Shown here one piece after another: positions 25,194 to 35,224 of a stretch of DNA of 49,528 nt; within the stretch, counting starts at the first letter, position 1, and every line of letters begins with the position of its first letter. Source of the DNA: Lactobacillus rodentium. GTDB lineage: Bacteria > Bacillota > Bacilli > Lactobacillales > Lactobacillaceae. The stretch is from contig NZ_BFBY01000005.1 of assembly GCF_003423665.1 (NCBI RefSeq), positions 1 through 49,528 of the forward strand. The letters are read 5' to 3'. The position numbers and the translations under genes are program-made. Under the pieces are notes generated by a model that saw only the letters and a program-made list of their open reading frames with translations, ran no database searches and had not been told where the DNA came from.

Positions 25194-26591
25194 ATGCTTT
25201 TGGGTGTAGATATGTTAGACCTTGCCCGTTTTCAATTTGCAATGACAACGGTCTTTCACTTCTTCTTCGTACCTTTCTCTATTGGTATGGGTTTAGTAGT
25301 TTCTATTATGGAAACACTTTACGTAGCCAAAAAGGACGAAGTTTATAAACAAATGGCTCAATTCTGGGGTAAGATCTACCTTTTGAGTTTTGCTGTTGGT
25401 GTTGTTACTGGACTAATTCAAGAATTCCAATTCGGAATGAACTGGTCCAATTATTCAAGATTCATGGGAGATATTTTTGGTGCTCCTTTAGCTATTGAAG
25501 CTTTGCTAGCATTCTTCCTTGAATCAACGTTTATTGGTCTTTGGGCATTTACTTGGAATAGATTTAAGCCAGGTCTTCACTGTGTAACTGTTTGGCTATC
25601 ATTCTTAGGTTCTCTACTCAGTGCCGTTTGGATTTTGACTGCCAACTCATTTATGCAAAACCCAGTTGGTTATGCTATTAAAGATGGTAAGGCTCAAATG
25701 ACCAGTTTCTGGGCACTACTTAAGAATCCTGCTTTATCAGCAGAATTCCCTCACGTAATTATTGGTGCTTTTGTTACTGCTTCTGTTGTAGTAGCTGGTA
25801 TGTCAGCATTTGGTTTATTAGGCAAACATAAACATGATCGTCATTTCTTTAAGAAGTCACTTCGTGTTAGTCTTTGGATTGTTTTGATTACTTCAGCACT
25901 TGAAATTTATGTTGGTGACTACCAAACTCAAGTTGAAATTCATGAACAACCAATGAAGTTTGCTGCTACTGAAGGTGTTTACAACACCACTTCAAAACAT
26001 GCTCCTTGGGATATTGTTGCTGATCTTGACACTAAGACCCATGAAAATAAGGGTGCAGTTTCAGTTCCTGATGTACTAACTATCCTTACTTACCACAAGA
26101 CAACTGGTAGTATCAAGGGTATGAATCAAATTAACAAAGAATTACATGCCAAATATGATAAAAAGTTTGGTAAGGATATGAGTTACTATGTTCCTGTTAA
26201 AACATTATTCTACTCATTCCGTATCATGGCAGGATTTGCCGCTTGGTTCTTCTTAGTTGCAATTCTAGGTTTAATCTGGAGTCGTTCAAAGAAGGATACA
26301 ATTGAGAACAAGCGTTGGTTCTTATGGATTTTAGGTATTACTACTTACGCTCCATTTATCGCTAATACTTGTGGTTGGTTTATTACTGAATTAGGTCGTT
26401 TCCCATGGACTGTTTATGGTCTATTTACGATTGCCGATTCTGTTTCACCAAGTACAACCTTCGGTGAGTTACTCTTCACTAATATCATGTACTTCTTAAT
26501 CTTTGCTACATTAGGCGGAGTCATGATCTACTACAGTAAACGTCAACTCGATATGGGAGTTGAAAGAGCATTACAAGGAGGTCAGTACTAA
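25194..26591 (+). CDS. cydA: Cytochrome bd quinol oxidase subunit I
   Basis: A 465-residue membrane subunit with RFQFAMTTVFHFFFVPFSIG at the start (axial His for haem), a short Q-loop region, and ELGRFPWTVYG near 400 (the GRxPW signature). It oxidises quinol and reduces oxygen to water. Lactobacilli of this type do not make haem or full menaquinone, so activity depends on supplied cofactors (established for relatives). It overlaps cydB by 1 nt (TAATG). Transcribed from the cre-containing promoter. Confidence 0.95.
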   Translation: MLLGVDMLDLARFQFAMTTVFHFFFVPFSIGMGLVVSIMETLYVAKKDEVYKQMAQFWGKIYLLSFAVGVVTGLIQEFQFGMNWSNYSRFMGDIFGAPLAIEALLAFFLESTFIGLWAFTWNRFKPGLHCVTVWLSFLGSLLSAVWILTANSFMQNPVGYAIKDGKAQMTSFWALLKNPALSAEFPHVIIGAFVTASVVVAGMSAFGLLGKHKHDRHFFKKSLRVSLWIVLITSALEIYVGDYQTQVEIHEQPMKFAATEGVYNTTSKHAPWDIVADLDTKTHENKGAVSVPDVLTILTYHKTTGSIKGMNQINKELHAKYDKKFGKDMSYYVPVKTLFYSFRIMAGFAAWFFLVAILGLIWSRSKKDTIENKRWFLWILGITTYAPFIANTCGWFITELGRFPWTVYGLFTIADSVSPSTTFGELLFTNIMYFLIFATLGGVMIYYSKRQLDMGVERALQGGQY

Positions 26592-27625
26592 TGATTGATG
26601 GAATTCAACCTTTACAATTATTGTGGTTCCTTCTAATTGCCCTTTTATTCATTATCTTCTTCTTCACAGAAGGTTTTGATTACGGTGTTGGAATGGCAAC
26701 TCGTTTAATAGCCAGAAATGATCGTGAACGTCGCTTGATGGTTCGAACTATTGGACCAATTTGGGATGCCAACGAAGTATGGTTAATTACTGCTGGTGGT
26801 GCCATGTTTGCATCATTTTCTGCTTGGTATGCAAGTTTATTTAGTGGATACTATATCCTCTTATTCTTAACCTTGTTCTCTTTGATTATTCGTGGGGTTT
26901 CCTTTGAATTTTCAAGTCACGCAGAAAGCAGAAAGGGATTTAATTTCTGGAATTGGGCTTTATTCTTTGGTAGTTTATTAGCACCATTCTTCTTATGTAT
27001 GATGTTTGGTAGCTTAATCCAAGGAGTTCCAATGGATGCTCAAGGTAATATGAGTCTTGGCTTCTGGAATATTGTTAACTGGCTTTCAATTGTAACTGCT
27101 GTTGCAGGCGTCTTACTTTGCTTAATCCATGGTCTTAACTTCTTAAGACTTAGAATTGATGATCCTGAATTAAGTAGACATGCTCAAAGCTTAAACAATA
27201 AGCTTTACATCATTGCTTACATTGGTGAAGTTGTCTTTGCTTTATTAGTAATTTTCCAAACTGATTTCTTTGAAAAACGTCCAATTTCATCAATTTGTAT
27301 TACCATTGCTATTGTAGTATTTACTATCCTTTCTCAAATCTTTAACCACTCTGATCACCAAGCTTGGGCTTTCATCTTTAGTGGTTTAACTTTAGCCGGT
27401 GTAGTAACTTTACTCTTCAATGGTCTATTTCCAAATGTACTTATTGCACAAAACCCAGCCCACACAATCTCAATTGCTAAGGCTGCAAATGGTGCTTTAA
27501 CACTACAAGTAATGACAATTGTGGCATGTATTCTTTTGCCAATTGCTCTTGCTTACATCATTTGGACTTATTACATTTTTAGACATAGAGTTAAGCTTGA
27601 TGACATTTCAGATAGCTTTATGTAA
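26591..27625 (+). CDS. cydB: Cytochrome bd quinol oxidase subunit II
   Basis: A 344-residue membrane subunit with FTEGFDYGVGMATRLI near the start and GPIWDANEVWLITAGGAMFA near 55-75, both hallmarks of CydB. It stabilises the haem-bearing CydA. The start codon overlaps the cydA stop, and the GGAGG Shine-Dalgarno lies in the last cydA codons. Confidence 0.95.
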   Translation: MIDGIQPLQLLWFLLIALLFIIFFFTEGFDYGVGMATRLIARNDRERRLMVRTIGPIWDANEVWLITAGGAMFASFSAWYASLFSGYYILLFLTLFSLIIRGVSFEFSSHAESRKGFNFWNWALFFGSLLAPFFLCMMFGSLIQGVPMDAQGNMSLGFWNIVNWLSIVTAVAGVLLCLIHGLNFLRLRIDDPELSRHAQSLNNKLYIIAYIGEVVFALLVIFQTDFFEKRPISSICITIAIVVFTILSQIFNHSDHQAWAFIFSGLTLAGVVTLLFNGLFPNVLIAQNPAHTISIAKAANGALTLQVMTIVACILLPIALAYIIWTYYIFRHRVKLDDISDSFM

Positions 27626-27643
27626 TTAAAAGGATAAAAATTA

Positions 27644-29452
27644 ATGATCGATAAACGACTTTTTAAATTACCAAAAGCCAAGATCATGCTAACAATGCTT
27701 GCAGGACTTATTCTTCTGCAAGCATTTGCTATTTTAGGACAAGGAATTTATCTTGCCAAAGCAATTGTTGGTTCTTGGCACCGCAAACCTTTTTCTAGTA
27801 TTGCACTTGATGTGCTAATCTTTTTCCTTATGTATCTTTTACGCCAAGGAATAACTTGGTTCCAAAACTGGTATATGAAACGCTATGCTCGACAAACTAC
27901 TGGGTTATTACGCGAACAAATCTTGGATAAAGTATATCAAGGGGGACTAAGTGTTAGTGCAAAAGTAGGTACTGGTAACTTAGTTGCGATGCTATTAGAT
28001 GGAATGGATGAAGTATCAGAATACTTGTCCCTAATCTTTCCTAAAATTATCGGCTTGGCAATCATCCCCTGGATTATTTTAATTTATATTTTTACTCAAA
28101 ATACTGTTTCTGGTTGGATCCTCTTATTAGTTTTTCCACTTTTAATTCTTTTTATGATCATTCTTGGAAAAGCTGCTCAAGACCAAGCAAGTAAACAATA
28201 TGGTGGTTATATTCGCTTACAAAATCACTTTGTTGATGCTTTACGCGGAATCGGAACTTTAAAAGTTCTAGGTTTGGCCAAAAGATATGGTAAAGAAGTT
28301 TACAAAAATAGTGAGGCTTATCGTAAACAAACTATGCGTGTATTACGTGTGGCAATTCTTTCTACTTTTACACTCGACTTCTTTACTACCCTTTCAATCG
28401 CAATTGTGGCGGTTTTCTTAGGCTTAGGCTTGATCGATGGCCGCTTAGTTTTATTGCCATCATTGATAGTTTTAGTACTTTCTCCTGAATATTTTTTACC
28501 AATCAGAGATTTTGGAAATGATTTCCATGCTACTTTAAATGGTAAAAATGCCCTCAGTCAAATGTTTGATATTCTTGAATTTAAAACTGTTGAGCAAAGA
28601 GACCAATTACCACGTTTCACATGGAACCAAGATAGCACTTTAACTGTTAATCACCTTACCTTTACTTATGGTAATGACGACCAAGATAAATTTATCGTGG
28701 ATCCTAATGCCAAAATGACTGGTATGGTAGAACAAGATGACCAAAAACAAGCAGTTATCAACGAATTAACTGATATTAACTTATCGATCAAGGGTTATGA
28801 AAAAATTGGAATTATTGGACCCACTGGAGCTGGTAAAACAACTTTGATGAATGTTTTAGCTGGATATCTTACACCTAAAATAAATTCTACTAACTTCAAA
28901 GTTAACAACACTGAACTAGCAACTTTAACTCAAGAAAATTGGCAAAATCAATTAACTTACATCCCTCAAGAACCCTATATGTTTGCTACTACCATTCGTT
29001 ACAACATTACTTTCTATCGTCCAGATGCAAGTGAAGCCGAAATCAAGCAAGCAATTCAAGCAGCTGGTCTAACGGACTTTATTAGTAGTTTAAAAAATGG
29101 ATTAGAAACAAAAATTGGTGAACATGGACGCGGAATTTCTGGTGGTCAAAAGCAACGTATTGCTTTAGCAAGAGCATTCTTAGCAGATGAGCGGCATATT
29201 TTATTCTTTGATGAACCAACTGCTCACCTTGATATTGAAACTGAATATGAATTGAAAAAGACTATGGCCCCATTAATGGAGAATCACTTAGTTTTCTTCG
29301 CTACTCACCGTTTGCACTGGTTAAAAGATATGGATTGGTGCTTAGTAATCGAGAACGGAAAAATCGTTGAGCAAGGAACTCCTAGTGAGCTAGCTAAAAA
29401 CGGCACGGCTTATCGTAAACTAACTGAACCTTTGAAGGAGGCGGAACTATGA
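27644..29452 (+). CDS. cydC: CydDC-type ABC transporter, first subunit
   Basis: 602 residues: six-helix exporter domain, then an ATPase with GPTGAGKTT (near 396), signature ISGGQKQR, and FFDEPTAHLD. With the next gene product it forms the heterodimer needed for bd-oxidase assembly; the E. coli homologue moves reductants such as cysteine or glutathione, and a haem-related role is also proposed. Which half is called C or D varies in Gram-positives. It starts 18 nt after cydB and overlaps the next gene by 4 nt. Confidence 0.9.
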   Translation: MIDKRLFKLPKAKIMLTMLAGLILLQAFAILGQGIYLAKAIVGSWHRKPFSSIALDVLIFFLMYLLRQGITWFQNWYMKRYARQTTGLLREQILDKVYQGGLSVSAKVGTGNLVAMLLDGMDEVSEYLSLIFPKIIGLAIIPWIILIYIFTQNTVSGWILLLVFPLLILFMIILGKAAQDQASKQYGGYIRLQNHFVDALRGIGTLKVLGLAKRYGKEVYKNSEAYRKQTMRVLRVAILSTFTLDFFTTLSIAIVAVFLGLGLIDGRLVLLPSLIVLVLSPEYFLPIRDFGNDFHATLNGKNALSQMFDILEFKTVEQRDQLPRFTWNQDSTLTVNHLTFTYGNDDQDKFIVDPNAKMTGMVEQDDQKQAVINELTDINLSIKGYEKIGIIGPTGAGKTTLMNVLAGYLTPKINSTNFKVNNTELATLTQENWQNQLTYIPQEPYMFATTIRYNITFYRPDASEAEIKQAIQAAGLTDFISSLKNGLETKIGEHGRGISGGQKQRIALARAFLADERHILFFDEPTAHLDIETEYELKKTMAPLMENHLVFFATHRLHWLKDMDWCLVIENGKIVEQGTPSELAKNGTAYRKLTEPLKEAEL

Positions 29453-31194
29453 AAAAAGATAACTTTTCCTGGAAAACTGAAACCTGGATTAAACCTTATC
29501 TTCTAAAATATAAATGGATGTTTGTTCTAGCTCTCTTTTTAGGGACCTTAATGTTCCTCTGTGCAGGAGCATTGATGTTTTATGCCGGTTATACAATTGA
29601 TAAGGCCGCTACTCATCCTGCTAATATTTTGATGATCTATACTTCAATTGTGCTTTTAAGAGCAACTGGTATTGGTCGTCCTCTTTTTCGTTATCTAGAG
29701 CGTCTTGTTTCTCATAACTGGGTATTACGGGTTACTAGTGACTTACGTTTACGTCTTTATAACATTGTTGAAAAAAATTCTTCAACTGTGGGTGGCGAGT
29801 ATAAAACTGGTACCTTACTTTCTTTATTGACAGAAGATTTAGGACACCTGCAAAATCTTTATTTACGTACTATTTTTCCTGCTATTTTAAGTTATATTGT
29901 TGGCTTTATTGCCGTTTGTCTACTTGGTTGGTTTAGCTGGCCCTTAGCTGGAATTGTTGCCATTTTACTCTTATTTGAGTTATTAGTTGTTCCTTTAGTT
30001 TCACTTTTAACTCAGGCAGGTATTAGAGCAAAAGAAAAAGCTGAAAAATCAGCGCTTTATACCGAATATACTGATCAAGTATTAGGCGCTGGTGACTGGC
30101 AAGTTTCTGGTCGTCAACAAGATTTTCATAATCAATCTAAAGTAACTTTAAAGAGCCTAGTTAAACACAATAAAAAATCTGGTGAATTTGATTGGGCACG
30201 CGATTTTGTCTTAGAGGTAATTTTTGGTTTAATTGCAGTTGCTTTACTCTTCTTTACCAATAAAGATTTAACTTATAATCAAGACGCTGCTAATTACGTT
30301 GGTGCTGTTGTTCTAGCGCTTTTCCCACTTTCTGATGCCTTTATCCCTGTTGCTCAAGGAGTTGAAGAGTGGCATACCTATAGTGATTCCGTTAAACGCC
30401 TTAACAACCTAAAGTCTGAAGAAGATCACTTACCTACTCAAGAAAAATTAGCACCTAATGCGGCCAAGCTTCTGCAATTAAAACATGTAAGTTTTACTTA
30501 TCCAGGAGAAAAAGAAGCTATTATCAAAGACTTTTCTTTAACCTTAACTAAAGGACAAAAGGCAGCTTTAATTGGTCCTTCAGGAGCTGGTAAAAGTACC
30601 ATTTTACAATTAGTACTTGGTGATTTAAAACCTGATGCTGGGAGCATTGAATTGAATGGCATCAATGTCAGAGCTCTACAAGATGAGCGGGCCCAATTAT
30701 ATTCAGTCCTCAATCAAGAGCCATTTCTTTTTAACACCACAATTTATGAAAATTTACAAATGGCTAATCCAAAAGCCACAACTGATGAAATGATGTCAGT
30801 ATTAGATAAAGTTCAATTAGGGGACTATATTCGTTCACTTCCTGACGGATTAAATACTGCTGTTCAAGAAGCCGGTGCTCGCTTTTCTGGTGGTCAGAAA
30901 CAGCGTTTAGCTCTTGCACGGGTACTTTTACAAGATACTCCAATTGTCCTCTTAGATGAGCCAACAGTCGGCTTAGATCCACTAACAGAACAAAAGTTGC
31001 TTAACTTAGTTTTCGCTGTACTCAAAGACAAGACCGTTATTTGGATCACCCACCACTTACAAGGAATGAAATTTATTGATCAGGTTCTTTTCTTTAAAGA
31101 TGGGGTTGTCGAAATGGAAGGAAATCCTCATACTTTATTTAAAGAAAACAAACAATTCCATCAACTTTATTTAATGGATCAAGGTTTACTTTAA
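29449..31194 (+). CDS. cydD: CydDC-type ABC transporter, second subunit
   Basis: 581 residues: exporter membrane domain and ATPase with GPSGAGKST, FSGGQKQR and LLDEPTVGLD. It begins at the ATGA overlap with the previous gene, giving stoichiometric translation. Partner of the preceding half-transporter in bd-oxidase maturation. Confidence 0.9.
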   Translation: MKKDNFSWKTETWIKPYLLKYKWMFVLALFLGTLMFLCAGALMFYAGYTIDKAATHPANILMIYTSIVLLRATGIGRPLFRYLERLVSHNWVLRVTSDLRLRLYNIVEKNSSTVGGEYKTGTLLSLLTEDLGHLQNLYLRTIFPAILSYIVGFIAVCLLGWFSWPLAGIVAILLLFELLVVPLVSLLTQAGIRAKEKAEKSALYTEYTDQVLGAGDWQVSGRQQDFHNQSKVTLKSLVKHNKKSGEFDWARDFVLEVIFGLIAVALLFFTNKDLTYNQDAANYVGAVVLALFPLSDAFIPVAQGVEEWHTYSDSVKRLNNLKSEEDHLPTQEKLAPNAAKLLQLKHVSFTYPGEKEAIIKDFSLTLTKGQKAALIGPSGAGKSTILQLVLGDLKPDAGSIELNGINVRALQDERAQLYSVLNQEPFLFNTTIYENLQMANPKATTDEMMSVLDKVQLGDYIRSLPDGLNTAVQEAGARFSGGQKQRLALARVLLQDTPIVLLDEPTVGLDPLTEQKLLNLVFAVLKDKTVIWITHHLQGMKFIDQVLFFKDGVVEMEGNPHTLFKENKQFHQLYLMDQGLL

Positions 31195-31213
31195 GAAAGG
31201 AAGGAGACTTATC

Positions 31214-32137
31214 ATGTCACCTGACTATAAAAAAGGCTACTATGAATTAATAGAACCTCGTACCCTATTTAATTCCGTTATTCCTCTTGTTTTAGGAATT
31301 TTTTATACTTGGTATAACTATCATCTTTTACGCCTTTGGCCTACTATTGAAATGGTAATTGCGATGATCGTATTGCAAGTCTTCATGAACGTCAATGATG
31401 GTTACTGGGACTACAAACGTGAAAAAGCTGCTAAAACTGGTGATCATAAAAAGAATCCAATTGGGATGTATCATTTAGATCCAAACCAAGTAAAATGGTT
31501 TTCACTAATTTTATTTATCATTTCAGCTGCTTGTGGAATTTTAATCGGATTTCAAACCAATAATTGGATTATTTGGCTTTTAGGCTTACTTTGTTATGGG
31601 ATAGCAATTTTCTATTCTACTGGTTCTCACACGATTTCTTCTGGACCTTTTGGTGAAATTGCGGCAGCTTTTGCAATGGGACTAGGAATTATTCTGGTTA
31701 TGGTTTATATCAATATCTATCCAGATTATAGATTTACTTGGTCCTTCTTAGGCAAAATAATTTTAGCGGCCGGAATTCCTGAAATTTGTAATTATACTTT
31801 ATTACTTGGAAATAATGTCTGTGATTACCAAGAAGATATCAATAATGGACGTCACACCCTAGTTTCCTACCTTGGTATTAAGGGTGGGTTATACTTATTT
31901 GTTATTAATTATGTCCTAGGCTATTTATTAACAATTTGGGCAGTAATGATTAATATTTTGCCTTGGTCAGTTTTATTAATCGTAATCTGCATCCCACTTT
32001 TAGTTAAAAATATGCAAGCTCTCTGGCGTATTCAAAATAAACGTATTACTTTTCCAAAAGTCGTTCAAAATACACAGGTACTTTTCATTACTGAAACAAT
32101 TGGCTTTTTAATTGGAATTATTTTTAACTTTAAATAA
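31214..32137 (+). CDS. menA: UbiA/MenA-type prenyltransferase
   Basis: 307 residues, eight or so membrane helices. Two Asp-rich motifs of the UbiA superfamily are visible: NVNDGYWDYK near 57-66 and NNVCDYQEDINNGRHT near 200-215. It should attach a prenyl tail to 1,4-dihydroxy-2-naphthoate or a similar imported precursor, making a quinone for the adjacent bd oxidase. Its place directly after cydABCD (19-nt gap) supports that. No other men genes are in the window. Confidence 0.85.
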   Translation: MSPDYKKGYYELIEPRTLFNSVIPLVLGIFYTWYNYHLLRLWPTIEMVIAMIVLQVFMNVNDGYWDYKREKAAKTGDHKKNPIGMYHLDPNQVKWFSLILFIISAACGILIGFQTNNWIIWLLGLLCYGIAIFYSTGSHTISSGPFGEIAAAFAMGLGIILVMVYINIYPDYRFTWSFLGKIILAAGIPEICNYTLLLGNNVCDYQEDINNGRHTLVSYLGIKGGLYLFVINYVLGYLLTIWAVMINILPWSVLLIVICIPLLVKNMQALWRIQNKRITFPKVVQNTQVLFITETIGFLIGIIFNFK

Positions 32138-32149
32138 AATCACTGTAGA

Positions 32150-32182
32150 AAGGGGGCTTAGCTTACTGGCTAAGTCCTTTTA
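32150..32182 (+). terminator. Terminator of the cyd-menA operon
   Basis: The AGGGGGCTTAGC / GCTAAGTCCTTTT stem has only a short T run. Confidence 0.7.
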
Positions 32183-32190
32183 GTGTGAAA

Positions 32191-32219
32191 TTGACAAATT
32201 AAAGGGGACTTGTTAATTT
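32191..32219 (+). promoter_or_regulatory. Promoter of the BMP lipoprotein gene
   Basis: TTGACA (32191-32196), 17 bp, TAATTT (32214-32219), with TG one base before the -10 (extended type). Confidence 0.6.
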
Positions 32220-32257
32220 AAAAGCGTTAAACCATTAACTGCTATTAAAGGAAAATT

Positions 32258-33355
32258 ATGAATCAAAAAATTAAGCAGACAAAATTAATTTTTAGTCTTA
32301 TAAGTCTTTTATTACTCACACTCGTAGTTACAGCTTGTAGTAATCAAAAGCATCATTCACACTCAAATAATAAAACTAGTAATCAAACCGTTGCCCTTAT
32401 TACCGATAATAATACAATTAATGACCACTCTTATAACGCTTCGGCTTGGCAAGGTCTAAAGCAATATGGCATTAATAATCACCTTGAACAAGGAGATAAT
32501 GGCTACCAATATTTTGTTTCTACTTCAACTCCTACTGCTGCAATTCAATCAGCACTAAATAAAAATTTTAAAACTATTTTTGGAGTCGGACCTAATCTTA
32601 AAACTGATATTAGCAAAGCGGCCAAAAATAATCCCAAACATAATTTTGTAATTGTTGATGAAACTATTTCTCATCAAAAAAACGTTACTTCCATCAATTT
32701 TAATAATGAACAGGCTGCATATTTGGCCGGAATTGTTGCTGCTTATACCACTAAAAGTAACATTATTGGTTTTATTGGTGGCGAACAAAATACGGCAACC
32801 ATCCGTTATCAAGCTGGTTTTGAGGCTGGGATTAAAGCTGGTGCAAAAAAACTTCATAAAAATATTAAGTTGTTAAATGGTTACACTAATAGCTTTTCAA
32901 AATCTTCTAAGGCTAAAGACTTAGCATTGAATTTAATTAACAAAAAGGCTGATATTATTTTTCAAGCCGCTGGAAAAAGTGGTACTGGAGTTTTTCAAGC
33001 TGTTAAATCTTTTAATGAAACGCAAGCCGTTAACAAAAAGGTTTATGTTATTGGCGTAGATTCAGACCAACAAAGCTTAGGTAATTACTATGCTAAAGGT
33101 CAACAAGAGTCTAATTTCACTTTGACCTCAGTTATTAAGGCTGTTAATTTAGCAGTTGAAAATATTGCTCAAACTACTTATGATGGAAAATTTCCGGGTG
33201 GTAAAAATATTACTTATAATCTTCAAAATAATGGTGTTTATATTCTTAACTCCCCTAATATTTCCAATCAGGCCTGGGATCAAGCCCAAAAGGCTCGTCT
33301 TAAAATAATTAAGGGACAGATTAAAGTCCCTACACAAATAAAGGCAGTTCCTTAA
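32258..33355 (+). CDS. BMP-family substrate-binding lipoprotein (nucleoside-type)
   Basis: A 365-residue exported lipoprotein. The signal peptide ends at the lipobox VVTAC (Cys27), followed by a His/Ser/Asn-rich linker. The mature part is the BMP/PnrA fold, with VALITDNNTINDHSYN, FVIVDETI, GFIGGEQ and IIFQAAGKSGTGVF. Family members bind purine nucleosides for ABC import. The permease and ATPase genes are not adjacent, so it would rely on an ABC system elsewhere. The stop codon lies in the loop of the terminator. Confidence 0.85.
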   Translation: MNQKIKQTKLIFSLISLLLLTLVVTACSNQKHHSHSNNKTSNQTVALITDNNTINDHSYNASAWQGLKQYGINNHLEQGDNGYQYFVSTSTPTAAIQSALNKNFKTIFGVGPNLKTDISKAAKNNPKHNFVIVDETISHQKNVTSINFNNEQAAYLAGIVAAYTTKSNIIGFIGGEQNTATIRYQAGFEAGIKAGAKKLHKNIKLLNGYTNSFSKSSKAKDLALNLINKKADIIFQAAGKSGTGVFQAVKSFNETQAVNKKVYVIGVDSDQQSLGNYYAKGQQESNFTLTSVIKAVNLAVENIAQTTYDGKFPGGKNITYNLQNNGVYILNSPNISNQAWDQAQKARLKIIKGQIKVPTQIKAVP

Positions 33356-33371
33356 AGGAACTGCCTTTTTA
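33340..33371 (+). terminator. Bidirectional terminator between BMP and AKR genes
   Basis: The AAAGGCAGTTCC / GGAACTGCCTTT stem is followed by TTATTATT and contains the BMP stop codon in its loop. Confidence 0.85.
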
Positions 33372-33374
33372 TTA

Positions 33375-34214
33375 TTAGATTGTAGCCAATGGTTGTTTAG
33401 CTGTTGGTGGTGGAAAATCGGCATTAATTAATTTTAGATCTTCACTTGTTAGTTTAATATCTTGGGCTGCAATATTTTCTTTCATATGGCTGATTTTACC
33501 AGCCTTGGGAATCGATAACACATTTCCCTGACGAATTGCCCAAGCAAGCATTATCTGATGAGGACTAGCTTGATGATTGCGTGCTACACGTTTTAAATTC
33601 TTGGTAACCCGCATCGTATTTCCATCACCAGAATTAAAAGGCGAATAACCAATAAAATTGATGCCCTTTTCATTCTGCCAAGGAAGCAAATCAAACTCTA
33701 TTCCTCTTTGTTCTAAATTATAGAGATCTTCATTAACAAAACATTCATCCCCACCAGGAAGGGCCAAGAGCTCTTTCATATCATCAGTATCAAAATTTGA
33801 AACACCCCAATGCCGAATTAATCCTTCTTTTTGTAATTTTTGCAGGCCTAAAACTGTTTCAGATAAACGTGTTGGACCACGCCAATGTAACAAATAAAGA
33901 TCAAGATAATCCGTCCCCAGCCTTTGTAAAGTTTTTTCTAAGCTGGCCCTTTCTAATGCGGGAGTAGCATGATAAGGATAAAATTTGGAAATTAAATATA
34001 ATTTTGAGCGATCATAACCCTTAATTGCAGCACCTATTAAGCTTTCACTTTTTCCAGACCCATACATTTCTGCAGTATCGATTACATTAATTCCATTATC
34101 AATTCCAAAACGCAGAGCCGCAATTTCATCATTTCTTTGGCTTGGATTTCCACCAATATTCCAAGTACCCATCCCTATTTTAGGTAAATTTAAATCCTTA
34201 AATTGTTCGGTCAT
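33375..34214 (-). CDS. Aldo/keto reductase
   Basis: About 279 residues, an (alpha/beta)8 NADPH-dependent oxidoreductase. The tetrad is visible: Asp and Tyr in VIDTAEMYGSGKSE, Lys in YLISKFYP, His in YLLHWRGP. GMGTWNIGG lies at the start, and IPKAGKISHMKEN is in the cofactor-binding end. The substrate is unknown. A GTG at 34223 opens the frame, but GAGGTG lies 6 nt before the ATG at 34214, giving MTEQFKDLNL. Confidence 0.85.
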   Translation of the reverse strand: MTEQFKDLNLPKIGMGTWNIGGNPSQRNDEIAALRFGIDNGINVIDTAEMYGSGKSESLIGAAIKGYDRSKLYLISKFYPYHATPALERASLEKTLQRLGTDYLDLYLLHWRGPTRLSETVLGLQKLQKEGLIRHWGVSNFDTDDMKELLALPGGDECFVNEDLYNLEQRGIEFDLLPWQNEKGINFIGYSPFNSGDGNTMRVTKNLKRVARNHQASPHQIMLAWAIRQGNVLSIPKAGKISHMKENIAAQDIKLTSEDLKLINADFPPPTAKQPLATI

Positions 34215-34276
34215 GATTCTCACCTCAAATAAAGTGTACCAAAAATCCCGACTTTATCACAATGTAACCGCTTGTG

Positions 34277-34316
34277 TTGACCAAAATATACTTTTATTTT
34301 ATAATGGACTAGACCA
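34277..34316 (+). promoter_or_regulatory. nagB promoter with NagR-type operator
   Basis: TTGACC (34277-34282), 17 bp, perfect TATAAT (34300-34305). Overlapping the transcript start is TGGACTAGACCA (34305-34316), close to the palindromic dre site bound by GntR-family NagR/YvoA. Repression relieved by amino-sugar phosphates is inferred. Confidence 0.65.
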
Positions 34317-34338
34317 ATAAATCAAGGAGGACTAAATC

Positions 34339-35058
34339 ATGAAAATTATTATTACTAAAGATAATATTGAAGGCGGCACTAAGGCTTTCGAAATAATTAA
34401 AACTGGTATGAAAAATGGTGCTAAAGTATTGGGGCTAGCTACTGGTTCATCCCCTATCCCTCTATACTCAGATATGGTAGACAGTGATCTTGATTTTTCT
34501 GACATGACTAGTATCAACTTGGATGAATACTATGGTTTAGCTCCTGATAATGACCAAAGTTATCACTACTTTATGCAACATCATCTTTTTGACCAAAAAC
34601 CTTTTAAGCATTCTTATATTCCTAATGGCTTAGCTAAAAATATTCATGAAGAAGTTGACCACTACAACAAAATTATTGAAGAAAATCCGATTGATATTCA
34701 AATTTTAGGTATTGGTGGTAATGGTCATATTGCTTTTAACGAACCTGGTACTCCATTTGGTAGCTTAACCCATGAAGTAAAATTAACAGAAAATACTATT
34801 AAGGCAAATTCAAGATTTTTTGATAATATTGATGACGTTCCACGCCAAGCAATTTGCATGGGAATTAGATCAATTATGAATAGTAAAAAGATTGTTCTAC
34901 TAGCATTTGGCGAGTCTAAACAAGATGCAATCAAAGCAATGATTGAAGGTCCAGTAACAGAAGAAGTACCTGCTTCAATTTTACAAGATCACCCAGATGT
35001 AACAATAATTTGTGATGAAGTTGCAGCTGCTAAATTAAGCGATAAATATCGTAAATAA
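34339..35058 (+). CDS. nagB: Glucosamine-6-phosphate deaminase
   Basis: 239 residues, the short Gram-positive form without the allosteric extension. Motifs: [22 protein letters not shown] (general-base Asp), [14 protein letters not shown] (catalytic His). It converts glucosamine-6-P to fructose-6-P and ammonia. A strong Shine-Dalgarno (AAGGAGG) and a consensus promoter suggest high expression when derepressed. It is alone; nagA is not in the window. Confidence 0.95.
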   Translation: MKIIITKDNIEGGTKAFEIIKTGMKNGAKVLGLATGSSPIPLYSDMVDSDLDFSDMTSINLDEYYGLAPDNDQSYHYFMQHHLFDQKPFKHSYIPNGLAKNIHEEVDHYNKIIEENPIDIQILGIGGNGHIAFNEPGTPFGSLTHEVKLTENTIKANSRFFDNIDDVPRQAICMGIRSIMNSKKIVLLAFGESKQDAIKAMIEGPVTEEVPASILQDHPDVTIICDEVAAAKLSDKYRK

Positions 35059-35102
35059 AAGTTTAAAATTTGTTTTTTCACAAAATAACAAAAAAATATT
35101 TT

Positions 35103-35133
35103 AAAAAAAGTCAAGCTAGCACTTGACTTTTTT
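35103..35133 (+). terminator. Terminator of nagB
   Basis: The AAAAAAGTCAAG / CTTGACTTTTTT stem has a 6-nt loop. Confidence 0.9.
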
Positions 35134-35224
35134 GCGTGGAACAAAATTAAAAATCTTCTTGTTTACCCCCTAGATATTGGACTAAACTAGTAAGGCAGCC
35201 AACATATTGTATAGAAAGAACGTG

